A stretch of DNA of 10,364 nt from NCBI GenBank assembly GCA_964483405.1, contig CAZABC010000057.1, positions 1 through 10,364 on the forward strand, given 5' to 3'. The notes under the pieces are model-generated. The model was not told the DNA's origin, made no database searches, and was given only the letters and a program-made list of their open reading frames with translations. Positions 1 to 6,084 of this stretch are shown piece after piece. Every line of letters starts with the position of its first letter. Position 1 is the stretch's first letter. The DNA is from CAZABC01 sp964483405. Lineage in GTDB: Bacteria; Chloroflexota; Limnocylindria; Limnocylindrales; CSP1-4. Position numbers and translations under genes: made by a program.

Positions 1-597
1 GAGCTGGCGGCCCTGACGGACATCCCCGTCCGGACCATCCGCTACTACATCGCCCAGGGCCTGCTCCCGTCACCAGGTCGGGAAGGCCCTTCGACGCGAT
101 ACGACGAGGCGTTCCTCGCCCGGCTCCAGCTCATCAACCAGCTGCGGGCGGCCCACCTGCCGCTCGCCGAGATCCGCAAGCGGCTCGCCACGCTGACCGA
201 CGACGAGGCGATGGCGCTGGTCGCGGTGCCGGCGCCCGAACCGCCCGAGAGCGCGATCGACTACGTCCGGGCGCTTCTCGAGCCGAGGTCCCCCGTCGGG
301 CCGACGTCACCGGTGCAGCCATCGGCGTCGCCCGCGCCGCCGATGCTCCTCAAGCGGGCGGCGATGGAGCCGACGGCCACGTTCGAGCCGGCCGTGCCGG
401 CCGGACCCGCCGCTCCGGACGCGGCGGCTCTACCGGCCACCGACCGCAAGCCACCCACCAGCGAGCGCTCCCAGTGGGAGCGGATCGTCATCGAGCCGGA
501 CGTCGAGCTGCACGTCCGCCGACCGCTCAGTCGCCACCAGAACCGGCGGGTCGAGCGCCTCCTGGCGTTCATCCGCGAGCTGTACGAGGGGGAGTAG
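1..597 (+). CDS. MerR-family transcriptional regulator, 5'-truncated by the window edge
   Basis: This reading frame is open from the first base and ends at TAG 595-597, leaving 198 codons with the true start outside the window. Fragment residues 1-25 read as the MerR helix-turn-helix: ELAALTDIPVRTIRYY, then QGLLPSP. A wing region (STRYDE) and the second helical pair (LPLAEIRKRL, about 53-62) follow. Residues 75-150 are a proline/alanine-rich linker, and a separate C-terminal module (about 155-198) begins SQWERI and contains VELHVRRP, probably a dimerisation or sensing segment. There is no cysteine in the visible part, so it is not a classical metal-thiol MerR sensor. MerR proteins bind palindromic promoters as dimers. 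The next gene starts 4 bases after the stop, so this regulator probably controls its own operon. The inducer cannot be inferred. Confidence 0.9.
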   Translation, partial: ELAALTDIPVRTIRYYIAQGLLPSPGREGPSTRYDEAFLARLQLINQLRAAHLPLAEIRKRLATLTDDEAMALVAVPAPEPPESAIDYVRALLEPRSPVGPTSPVQPSASPAPPMLLKRAAMEPTATFEPAVPAGPAAPDAAALPATDRKPPTSERSQWERIVIEPDVELHVRRPLSRHQNRRVERLLAFIRELYEGE

Positions 598-601
598 ACC
601 C

Positions 602-1978
602 ATGACCCGCACGACCGAACCGCGCCGCCCCGACGACGCGACCGACCGCAACGCCACCCCCACCACCGTCCCCACCGGCCGCCCCGCGACCGACCCCGGC
701 ACGCTCGAGGTCCGGGTCGACCGGACGCTCGTGCGGGCGACCCACCACTCGGCGCGCTACGTCGTCGCCGACCTCGTCGCGCCACCGGCACCGCCGGCGA
801 CCGACGGCCACGAGCGGCCCGCGGCGAACCTCGCCCTCGTCCTCGACCGCTCCGGCTCGATGTCGGGCCACAAGATCCGGCTCGCGCGCGAGGCGGTCCG
901 CCAGGCGATCGAGCGGCTCGGACCGCGCGACCGCTTCAGCCTCGTCGTCTACGACCACGAGGTCGACGTCGTCATGCCGTCGAGCCTCGCGACCGGCGAA
1001 GCCCGCCAGACCGCGATCGACCGCCTCGCCCGGATCGATGCCCGGGCGAACACCGACCTCGGCTCGGGCTGGCTGCGCGGCGCCGAGCAGGTCGCCTCGT
1101 TCCTCGCCGTCGAGGGCGTGAACCGTGTCCTGCTCCTCACCGATGGGCTCGCCAACGTCGGGATCACCGATCCCGAGGAGCTCATCCGCCATGCCGGCGA
1201 GCTCCGGGCGCGGGGCGTCTCGACGTCGACCTTCGGCATCGGCGAGGACTTCAATGAGTCGCTGCTCCAGGGGATGGCCGCGGCCGGCGGCGGCACGTTC
1301 CGCTACATCGAGCGGCCGGAGCAGATCCCCGACCACCTCGCCGGCGAGGTCGGCGAAGCGCTCGAGGTGACCGCCCGCGACGTCGCGCTCGAGGTCGCCG
1401 TCCCGCTCGGCATCCAGGTCGAGACCGTCACCCCGCGGCCGCTCGAGATCCGGCCCGGCCGGGTCCTCGTCCGGCTCGGCGACCTCGTCGCTGACCAGGT
1501 CGTCCGCGTCGTCCTCCAGCTCCGCTTCCCGCTCGGCGAGCGCGACCGCGAGGTCGGGGCGATCGTCGGGGTCGTCGACCGCGACGGCTCGTTCGGCGCC
1601 GGGACCCGGGCGCTCGTGTGGCGCTATGCCGACGACGTCACGAACGACGGCCAGTCGCGCGATCGCGAGGTCGATCGGGTGGTCGCCGGCGTCTTCGCCC
1701 AGCGGGCACGCCAGACGGCCGTCGAGCTCAACCGGGAGGGCCGGTACGAGGAGGCCCGGGCCGCCCTTCTCGGCGTCGCGCGGCGGATCCGCGACTACGC
1801 GGGGCACGACACCGAGCTGCGCGAGCTCGTCCACCAGCTCGAGCGCGAGGCCGACGAGATGTCGATCTTCCGGACCGAGCACGACCGCAAGGTGCGGCAC
1901 GCGCAGGCCTCGTACGCGCTGAACATGCGGATGCCGTCCGGCGCGGCGATGCGCCACGATCCGTCGAGGAAGCGGTAG
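602..1978 (+). CDS. VWA (von Willebrand factor A) domain protein, cytoplasmic
   Basis: A 458-residue protein. The ATG lies 7 bases after a strong ribosome site (AGGGGGAG, 587-594, inside the end of the regulator gene). After a Pro/Thr-rich N-terminus and a beta-strand segment (35-60), the VWA domain covers about 76-250. It has a complete MIDAS site: DRSGS 82-86, T151 in NTDLGSG, and TDG 180-182. The domain therefore probably binds a divalent metal and a protein ligand. Residues 250-350 are beta-rich (for example GRVLVRLGDL), and the C-terminal third is helical and charged, ending in Arg/Lys. I see neither a signal peptide nor a membrane segment, which sets it apart from secreted or membrane VWA proteins and argues for a cytoplasmic scaffold. 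No MoxR-type ATPase, the usual partner of many bacterial VWA proteins, is visible. The gene abuts the phosphatase gene (TAGATG). The family call is firm; the ligand is unknown. Confidence 0.92.
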   Translation: MTRTTEPRRPDDATDRNATPTTVPTGRPATDPGTLEVRVDRTLVRATHHSARYVVADLVAPPAPPATDGHERPAANLALVLDRSGSMSGHKIRLAREAVRQAIERLGPRDRFSLVVYDHEVDVVMPSSLATGEARQTAIDRLARIDARANTDLGSGWLRGAEQVASFLAVEGVNRVLLLTDGLANVGITDPEELIRHAGELRARGVSTSTFGIGEDFNESLLQGMAAAGGGTFRYIERPEQIPDHLAGEVGEALEVTARDVALEVAVPLGIQVETVTPRPLEIRPGRVLVRLGDLVADQVVRVVLQLRFPLGERDREVGAIVGVVDRDGSFGAGTRALVWRYADDVTNDGQSRDREVDRVVAGVFAQRARQTAVELNREGRYEEARAALLGVARRIRDYAGHDTELRELVHQLEREADEMSIFRTEHDRKVRHAQASYALNMRMPSGAAMRHDPSRKR

Positions 1979-2524
1979 ATGGCCGCCGAGGCCACGCCCG
2001 GGTCCGGAGGTGCGCCCGGGTCCGAGCCCGAGGGCACGCCCTGGTACCTCGAGCGGCTCGTCCCGGTCCGGCCCGGGCTCTGGCAGTCGCGCGCCCCGAC
2101 GCCGGGCCGCGACGGGACGTACCTCGAGAACCCCGGCGTCCGGTACGACCTCATCGTCTCGCTGACGAGCTGGGGCTCCGACTCGCCCCACCGGGCTCTC
2201 CGCCAGGGCGGTCGCTTCGTCTGGGTGCCGATGGTGGACGGCCCCGAGGTGCCGGCGACCGAGATCCGGCTCCTCGCGGTCGAGATCGCCGCGGCCGTCC
2301 GGGACGGTGCGGAGGTGCTCGTCCACTGCGACGCCGGGCTCAACCGGTCCGGCGTCGTCGTCGGGCGCACGCTCCTCGAGCTGGGCGTCCCGGTCGACGA
2401 GGCGATCGCGGCGATTCGCAAGGCCCGCGGGCGCGACGCGCTGTGCAATCACTCGTTCGTCCGCTGGCTCGAGGCGGAGGCCGACGCCGGGGTCGTGCCC
2501 GACGCCGGGGTCGCGCCCGACTAA
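1979..2524 (+). CDS. Dual-specificity/tyrosine-type cysteine phosphatase
   Basis: A 181-residue protein that starts immediately after the VWA stop (TAGATG, no gap), with GAGGA at 1966-1970 as ribosome site, so translation is probably coupled. The phosphatase loop is HCDAGLNRSG (116-125), matching HCx5R(S/T), with nucleophile C117, phosphate-binding R123 and S124. D87 in the preceding MVDGPEVP loop is in the right place for the general acid. The size and compact fold fit small DSP/PTP-like enzymes, which remove phosphate from Tyr or Ser/Thr residues; some relatives act on nucleotides, lipids or RNA, so the substrate is open. There is no secretion signal. Both ends carry 18-base in-frame micro-repeats, giving a Gly/Pro-rich N-terminal tail and a DAGVxP doublet just before the stop. 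These look like disordered tails outside the catalytic core. The operon context suggests it acts with the VWA protein. Confidence 0.88.
   Translation: MAAEATPGSGGAPGSEPEGTPWYLERLVPVRPGLWQSRAPTPGRDGTYLENPGVRYDLIVSLTSWGSDSPHRALRQGGRFVWVPMVDGPEVPATEIRLLAVEIAAAVRDGAEVLVHCDAGLNRSGVVVGRTLLELGVPVDEAIAAIRKARGRDALCNHSFVRWLEAEADAGVVPDAGVAPD
1995..2024 (+). repeat. Short in-frame direct repeat at the phosphatase N-terminus
   Basis: The 12-mer CGCCCGGGTCCG occurs at 1995-2006 and again at 2013-2024, an offset of 18 bases (six codons). It gives the PGSGGAPGSEP-like tail and probably arose by replication slippage. Confidence 0.7.
2483..2518 (+). repeat. Two tandem 18-base repeats at the phosphatase C-terminus
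   Basis: GACGCCGGGGTCG(T/C)GCCC occurs at 2483-2500 and 2501-2518, differing at one base, followed by GAC and the stop. It encodes DAGVVP then DAGVAP. It is in frame and near-identical, so probably a recent slippage duplication. Confidence 0.85.
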
Positions 2525-2562
2525 CCCGACACAGCGCCGCCCAGCCCGGGCTCCCCGCCGCC

Positions 2563-2588
2563 GGGCCCCCGCCCCGGGCCCCCGCCCC
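2563..2588 (+). repeat. 13-base tandem repeat running into the assembly gap
   Basis: GGGCCCCCGCCCC occurs twice back to back (2563-2575 and 2576-2588), with a degenerate earlier copy around 2548-2559. The second copy ends exactly where the Ns begin, so the array may continue into the missing sequence and may be why assembly stopped. The 64 bases 2525-2588 hold no gene. Confidence 0.85.
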
Positions 2589-2688
2589 NNNNNNNNNNNN
2601 NNNNNNNNNNNNNNNNNNNNNNNNNNNNNNNNNNNNNNNNNNNNNNNNNNNNNNNNNNNNNNNNNNNNNNNNNNNNNNNNNNNNNNNN
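2589..2688. other. Assembly gap of 100 Ns
   Basis: Exactly 100 unspecified bases. That round number is a common placeholder for a gap of unknown length, so neither the distance between the flanking genes nor their direct adjacency can be trusted. Confidence 0.98.
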
Positions 2689-2857
2689 CCCTGGTCACCT
2701 CTGGGAGCCTCATCCCGCTCGCTGCATACGATGCACGGAGCCGGATGGGCCCGGCGACCAGGGGCGGAGACGGCTTGCGACACCCGAGCTGACACATGGG
2801 AGCGCGATGATCGCGCCGCTTCCGGCACGCGACACCACCGCGACGAGGGATCCGCCG
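2689..2857 (+). promoter_or_regulatory. Leader region of the small CxxC protein: nested inverted repeats and possible promoter
   Basis: No gene is seen here. CCCTGGTC (2689-2696) is exactly complementary to GACCAGGG (2756-2763). Inside it are GGGA 2703-2706/TCCC 2713-2716, TGCAT 2723-2727/ATGCA 2731-2735, and GCCGG 2740-2744/CCGGC 2751-2755, the last directly abutting the outer arm. The layout is cloverleaf-like. TACGAT (2727-2732) fits a TAnnnT -10 box and lies within the TGCAT/ATGCA palindrome, so that palindrome could instead be an operator. No -35 box is clear. The left arm touches the gap, so the element may be incomplete. Whether it works as DNA site, RNA structure or neither is undecided. 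Confidence 0.3.
2845..2850 (+). promoter_or_regulatory. Ribosome binding site deciding the start at 2858
   Basis: GAGGGA lies 7 bases before ATG 2858. It is better placed than GGGAG (2798-2802), only 4 bases before the alternative in-frame ATG at 2807. The 17 extra residues of the longer form are low-complexity. Confidence 0.7.
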
Positions 2858-3100
2858 ATGGCCATCTGGGACGAGAACCCGTTCGACCTCGATTCGCCGC
2901 AGGAGGTGGTCCTCGCGGCGGGTTCGGGCATCCTCGACGACGAGCTCGAGTGCGCGACGTGCGGCCGGGTGCTCGGCCAGGACCCGGAAGACGAGCCCGA
3001 CGGCGACGCCGGCGAGCCGATCTGCGGCGAGTGCAACCGGGCCCGCAACTTCGACGTCCTGGTGGCGCACGACCCCTGGTACGACGAGCGCGACGGTTGA
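2858..3100 (+). CDS. Small acidic protein with two CxxC zinc knuckles
   Basis: An 80-residue protein beginning MAIWDENPFDLD. Two cysteine pairs, C32/C35 (ECATCG) and C56/C59 (ICGECN), are separated by an acidic loop of 20 residues (DPEDEPDGDAGEP). This is the spacing of a zinc ribbon that holds one Zn ion on four cysteines. Outside the ribbon it is strongly acidic and has no membrane segment, so it is probably a soluble cytoplasmic protein or a protein-binding module. I do not recognise the family, and nothing visible gives it a catalytic role. An upstream in-frame ATG at 2807 would add 17 residues; the shorter form is preferred because of its ribosome site. The next gene has its own promoter 46 bases downstream, so the two need not be one transcript. 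The sequence between this gene and the gap is its leader. Confidence 0.75.
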   Translation: MAIWDENPFDLDSPQEVVLAAGSGILDDELECATCGRVLGQDPEDEPDGDAGEPICGECNRARNFDVLVAHDPWYDERDG

Positions 3101-3146
3101 CGCCGGGCTCGGGCGCCTCCCGGCCGCGCGACCCCGGTCGCTCGGC

Positions 3147-3152
3147 TAGGCT
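3147..3152 (+). promoter_or_regulatory. -10 box of a probable leaderless promoter
   Basis: TAGGCT fits TAnnnT and ends 6 bases before the GTG at 3159. There is no Shine-Dalgarno sequence between them, so transcription would start at or next to the start codon. No clear -35 box is seen. The box lies in the imperfect inverted repeat GCTCGGCTAGGCTGAGC (3140-3156), a possible operator. Confidence 0.55.
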
Positions 3153-3158
3153 GAGCGC

Positions 3159-3611
3159 GTGACGAACCCGACACCCGGCGCCACCCAGGGCGACATCCTC
3201 GTCCGCAAGCGCGGGCCGCACATCCTCATCCGCGCGATCTGGTGGTTCTTCGTCGGGTGGTGGGCGTCGGGCATCGCGGTGACCGTCGCCTGGATCGCGC
3301 TCATCACGATCATCGGCATCCCGCTCGGCATCTGGATCATCAACCGTCTGCCGACGATCCTGACCCTGCGGCCGCGGACGGTCACCTGGGCCCTCGGGCA
3401 GGACGCCGAGGGCCGGACCGTCGTCGACGAGCGTGGTCGCCCGCAGATCCGCTGGTGGCTCCGCGGCATCTGGTTCGTGCTCGTCGGGTGGTGGGCGTCG
3501 GCGCTGTGGATGGGCCTCGCCTGGCTCATCCAGCTCACGGTCATCGGGCTGCCGCTCGCGCTGCTGATGTTCAACCGCACGCCGTTCGTGGCGTCGCTGT
3601 ACCGGTACTAA
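3159..3611 (+). CDS. YccF-domain membrane protein with two tandem motif copies
   Basis: A 150-residue protein, GTG start. Two hydrophobic halves share the same pattern. The first (about 24-66) contains IWWFFVGWWAS, then AWIALITIIGIPLG and NRLP. The second (about 101-142) contains IWFVLVGWWAS, then AWLIQLTVIGLPLA and NRTP. GWWAS (33-37 and 110-114) and IG(I/L)P (52-55 and 129-132), each followed by an NR(L/T)P turn, are hallmarks of the YccF inner-membrane family, whose biochemical function is unknown. A hydrophilic segment (about 71-99, with GQDAEGRTVVDERGRPQ) links the halves. Two to four membrane spans are likely. The N-terminus is short and hydrophilic with no signal peptide. A 21-base stretch is identical in both halves (3250-3270 and 3481-3501), which could reflect tight conservation or gene conversion. 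Transcription appears leaderless. Confidence 0.85.
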   Translation: MTNPTPGATQGDILVRKRGPHILIRAIWWFFVGWWASGIAVTVAWIALITIIGIPLGIWIINRLPTILTLRPRTVTWALGQDAEGRTVVDERGRPQIRWWLRGIWFVLVGWWASALWMGLAWLIQLTVIGLPLALLMFNRTPFVASLYRY

Positions 3612-4173
3612 GGCGGGGGGTCGGCGGCGGCCGGGCCGGCGGGGTCGCGCGGCGGCGCCTGCGGCCGCGGCAGGCCTAGCGCCTGCGTCCTGGGTCCGGC
3701 AACCCGCGCCCCGCGGCGCCTGTGGCCCCACAGTCTGCGAATTCGAACATCTGGCTCCGAAGCACGGTCGATTCGCGCGCCAGGGGGCGACTTCGGTATG
3801 GGTCGTGGTCTGCGAGGCCACGAACCGACCGTTTCGACCCCTTCGGCGGGGTCGCGCGGCGGAACCCGCCCGGACTTGTCGGAAGACGCAGACTCCCAGG
3901 CCACACGCGCCGCGCTCTGGGCCGCCGTTCCTACGCGACCGCCTCGTCGAGCGCCGCTGTCAGCGACAGTGCTGGATCCGGGCCGTGGCACGCTCGTTCG
4001 TGGCGTCGATCCGTCGTTCTCGGCACCCGGCCACGCTCGCTGACCCCCGAACCCAGCATCTACGGTGCTGAACCCGGCCGCGTACCGGCCCCGCCCCGCC
4101 ACCACGCGCATTCGGGACGTTCGCACCGGCGACGACGGGCCGTCCGGGACGCCGGGCTGGCCGGGCACCACCC
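3612..4173. other. Long interval without a convincing gene; run of hairpins (possible structured RNA)
   Basis: Open frames here lack ribosome sites and recognisable motifs. Just after the membrane-protein stop, GCCTGC 3657-3662/GCAGGC 3670-3675 and CTGTGG 3720-3725/CCACAG 3728-3733 could form hairpins, but with no T-tract for an intrinsic terminator. From 3757 on there is a series: CCGAAG 3757-3762/CTTCGG 3791-3796; GGTCGTGG 3801-3808 with CCACG-a-ACC 3818-3826; CGACCCC 3835-3841/GGGGTCG 3848-3854; GGCGG 3858-3862/CCGCC 3866-3870; CCCAG 3895-3899/CTGGG 3917-3921; CGCTGTC 3955-3961/GACAGTG 3965-3971 (one G-T pair); CAGCA 4054-4058/TGCTG 4066-4070. Around 3730-3800 the base composition is less G+C-rich than the genes. 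It could be a small RNA, a long leader or a decayed gene. Confidence 0.3.
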
Positions 4174-4179
4174 GATACT
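4174..4179 (+). promoter_or_regulatory. -10-like box before the leader ORF of the NERD helicase
   Basis: GATACT (4 of 6 matches to TATAAT) ends 6 bases before ATG 4186, the same spacing as at the YccF gene. A leaderless transcript would begin with the mini-ORF. A second TAnnnT candidate, TACGGT, lies upstream at 4061-4066 within a small hairpin. No -35 box is clear for either. Confidence 0.4.
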
Positions 4180-4185
4180 CCGCCC

Positions 4186-4227
4186 ATGGACGTGGGGGGC
4201 GCACGTGCCGGAAGGGGAACGGGATGA
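4186..4227 (+). CDS. Possible 13-codon leader ORF overlapping the NERD-helicase start
   Basis: ATG 4186 starts a mini-ORF, MDVGGARAGRGTG, ending at TGA 4225-4227. Its last four bases form the ATGA overlap with the helicase start (4224). The ribosome site of the helicase (AAGGGG) lies inside it. Together with the promoter-like GATACT 6 bases upstream, this suggests a leaderless mini-ORF that delivers ribosomes to the helicase. It is short and coding use is unproven: any ATGA start creates the overlap, so only the upstream ATG and the promoter spacing count as support. Confidence 0.3.
   Translation: MDVGGARAGRGTG
4212..4217 (+). promoter_or_regulatory. Ribosome binding site deciding the start at 4224
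   Basis: AAGGGG lies 6 bases before ATG 4224. The frame is open further up to a GTG at 4065, but that start has no ribosome site and its extra 53 residues are low-complexity. The NERD domain begins within a few residues of the 4224 start. Confidence 0.75.
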
Positions 4228-6077
4228 CCCGCGGCGAGGCGGCTGAGCGGCGCGTCCTCGACCGTCTCCGGGCGGCGGTGCCGGCCGAGTACCGCCTCTA
4301 CCCGAACGTCGAATGGGTCGGGTCGTCGCGCGAGGGCGGGCCGGCGTACGACGGCGAGGCCGACCTCGTCATCGCCCACATCGACAGGGGCATCCTCGTC
4401 GTCGAGGTCAAGTCGGGCGAGCCGCGCAAGGACGCCCGCGGCCGCTGGTGGATCGGCGACCACGAGCTGCCGCGCTCACCGTTCGTCCAGGCCGAGGACA
4501 GCAAGCACGCGCTCGTGCGCAAGCTGACGGCCCTGCCCGACTGGCCGCCGCGCGAACCCCCATTCGCCGGCCACGCCGTCGCCCTGCCCGATGCCGATCT
4601 CGCGAGCCTCCCGCGCGGCCACGCCCTGCTCGGGCCCGAGGCGCCGCCCGAGCTCGTCATCGACGCGACCGCGCTCGAAACCCCCGAGTCGGCCCGGGCG
4701 GCGGTCGACCGGGCATATCGCTTCTGGCTCGGCGACCGGACCCGCGGCTTCTCGCCCGGCCCGGTCGGGATGCGGCTCATCGAGGAGCTCCTCGCATCCG
4801 AGCACGAGCTCCACCGACTCGTCCGGGGACGGATCGCGGACGACCGACCTGCGCTCCTCGAGGCGACCCGCGACCAGGAGCGGATCCTCAACCAGAACCG
4901 CGGCCGGCGGCGGCTCGAGATCGTCGGACCGGCCGGCAGCGGCAAGTCGATGATCGCCGCGGCGAAGGCCCGACGCCTCGCCCGGGAGGGCTTCCGGACG
5001 CTGCTCGTCTGCTTCAACCAGCGACTCGCGACCGACCTCCGCCACGATCTCGGAGACGCCGTACCCGGCGGCCCGGCGCCACTCGTCGGCGACGCCGGCG
5101 CCCCGCGCCGACTCCCGGCCGGCAGCGACCCGATCGGCGGCCCGCTCGTCGTCACGACCTTCCACCGGCTGTGCGAGCTCGCCGGCAGCGCGGCCGGCAC
5201 CCTGCCGGAGCGCCCCGAGCCGCTCATCCCGCACAGCTGGTGGACCGAGACGCTCCCGGGTGCGCTCGAGGCGGCCATCGCGGCCGGCCGGTTCGAGCCG
5301 TTCCACGCGGTCGTCGTCGACGAGGGCCAGGACTTCGAGCGGTCGTGGCTGGACGCGCTCATCCGGCTCGTTGCATCGCCGGCCGACGATGTCCTGTGGA
5401 TCTTCCACGACCCGGGCCAGGCGGTCATCCGCGACGACGTCGTCGGCGAGCTTGGGCTCGACCGGGTCGAGCTGTATGAGAACCTCCGCAACCCGGGCTC
5501 GATCGCCGCGCTCTCGAGCCGCTTCTATCGCGGCCCCGAAGCCGTCGTCGGGCTGCGCGACGAGGGCCCGGCCGGCGCCGCGGCCTTCGGCACCGCGGCC
5601 CTCGGCGCCGACGGAGCCCCGCACGGGCGGCCGCCGGCACGCCACCGGATCGTTGAGGCCGAGCCCGGCGACGCCACCCTCGAGGCGCTCCGCCGCGAGC
5701 TCCACCGGCTGATCCACGACGAGCGGGTCGCGCCCTTCCGGATCGCCGTCCTCGCCGGCACGACCGCGACCGACAGCGCCGTCTGGAAGCAGCGGCGGTT
5801 CGGGAACGCGGTCCTCGTCAACTCGGCGATCGACGACGACGGCCGCTCGCTCGGCCTCCCGCCCGAGGCCGTCCCCGACGAGCCCGACGAGGTCCTCTTC
5901 GAGACGATCCGCCGCTTCAAGGGCCTCGAGCGCGACGTCGTGATCCTCGTCGAGCTCTCGCCCGAGGCCCACCGCCTCGACGAGCTCCTCTACACCGGCC
6001 TGACCCGCGCCACGACCTGGCTGACCGTCATCGCCCCGCCGGCGCTCGCGGCGCGGCTCCGGGATCCCCGCGGGTGA
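4224..6077 (+). CDS. NERD nuclease-UvrD-like (SF1) helicase fusion
   Basis: A 617-residue protein. Residues 1-110 are a NERD (nuclease-related) domain with the PD-(D/E)XK pattern: E5, D47 in GEADLVI, E61 and K63 in VVEVKSG, plus Q89 in SPFVQAE. The SF1 helicase follows: Walker A GPAGSGKS 235-242; motif Ia LLVCFNQRLATDL (260-272); TTFHRLC 311-317; Walker B VVVDEGQDF 363-371; motif III HDPGQAV 395-401; motif IV ENLRNPG 419-425; motif V RRFKGLERDVV 563-573; motif VI LYTGLTRA 589-596. All nuclease and ATPase residues look intact. The stretch between motifs IV and V is short, so the large 2B domain of UvrD is reduced or absent. Expected activity is ATP-driven DNA translocation or unwinding coupled to cleavage. 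Such fusions are scattered among bacteria and often lie in accessory regions, so a role in defence is plausible, repair equally so. Its stop lies 7 bases from the remnant toxin gene on the other strand. Confidence 0.88.
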   Translation: MTRGEAAERRVLDRLRAAVPAEYRLYPNVEWVGSSREGGPAYDGEADLVIAHIDRGILVVEVKSGEPRKDARGRWWIGDHELPRSPFVQAEDSKHALVRKLTALPDWPPREPPFAGHAVALPDADLASLPRGHALLGPEAPPELVIDATALETPESARAAVDRAYRFWLGDRTRGFSPGPVGMRLIEELLASEHELHRLVRGRIADDRPALLEATRDQERILNQNRGRRRLEIVGPAGSGKSMIAAAKARRLAREGFRTLLVCFNQRLATDLRHDLGDAVPGGPAPLVGDAGAPRRLPAGSDPIGGPLVVTTFHRLCELAGSAAGTLPERPEPLIPHSWWTETLPGALEAAIAAGRFEPFHAVVVDEGQDFERSWLDALIRLVASPADDVLWIFHDPGQAVIRDDVVGELGLDRVELYENLRNPGSIAALSSRFYRGPEAVVGLRDEGPAGAAAFGTAALGADGAPHGRPPARHRIVEAEPGDATLEALRRELHRLIHDERVAPFRIAVLAGTTATDSAVWKQRRFGNAVLVNSAIDDDGRSLGLPPEAVPDEPDEVLFETIRRFKGLERDVVILVELSPEAHRLDELLYTGLTRATTWLTVIAPPALAARLRDPRG

Positions 6078-6084
6078 GGAGCGC

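Noticed and set aside
2690..2763. tRNA gene suggested by acceptor-like and T-arm-like stems
   Set aside because: No TTC-type T loop, the anticodon-arm equivalent has only a 3-base loop (or 3 pairs with a 7-base loop), and no CCA or proper discriminator follows.
569..3070. Very long open frame on the minus strand running through the N gap
   Set aside because: It is a mirror of the + strand genes caused by high G+C, contains a stretch of undefined residues over the gap, and shows no motif, while the + strand frames carry VWA and phosphatase signatures.
3872..3892. Resemblance of GTCGGAAGACGCAGAC to the conserved tip of signal recognition particle RNA
   Set aside because: Only the GGAA tetraloop and a GCAG match; the opposite side of the internal loop and the flanking stem do not fit.
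3584..4008. 13-base repeat GTTCGTGGCGTCG at 3584-3596 and 3996-4008, as a possible attachment site
   Set aside because: Too short and too typical of this base composition; no integrase and no further matching flank.
3608..4204. 198-residue minus-strand frame spanning the intergenic region
   Set aside because: No ribosome site, no motif, Arg/Pro/Gly-rich throughout, and it covers the hairpin-rich interval; considered chance.
4065..4223. Upstream GTG start giving the NERD helicase 53 more residues
   Set aside because: The extension is low-complexity, has no ribosome site, and the NERD domain begins right after ATG 4224, which has AAGGGG in front.
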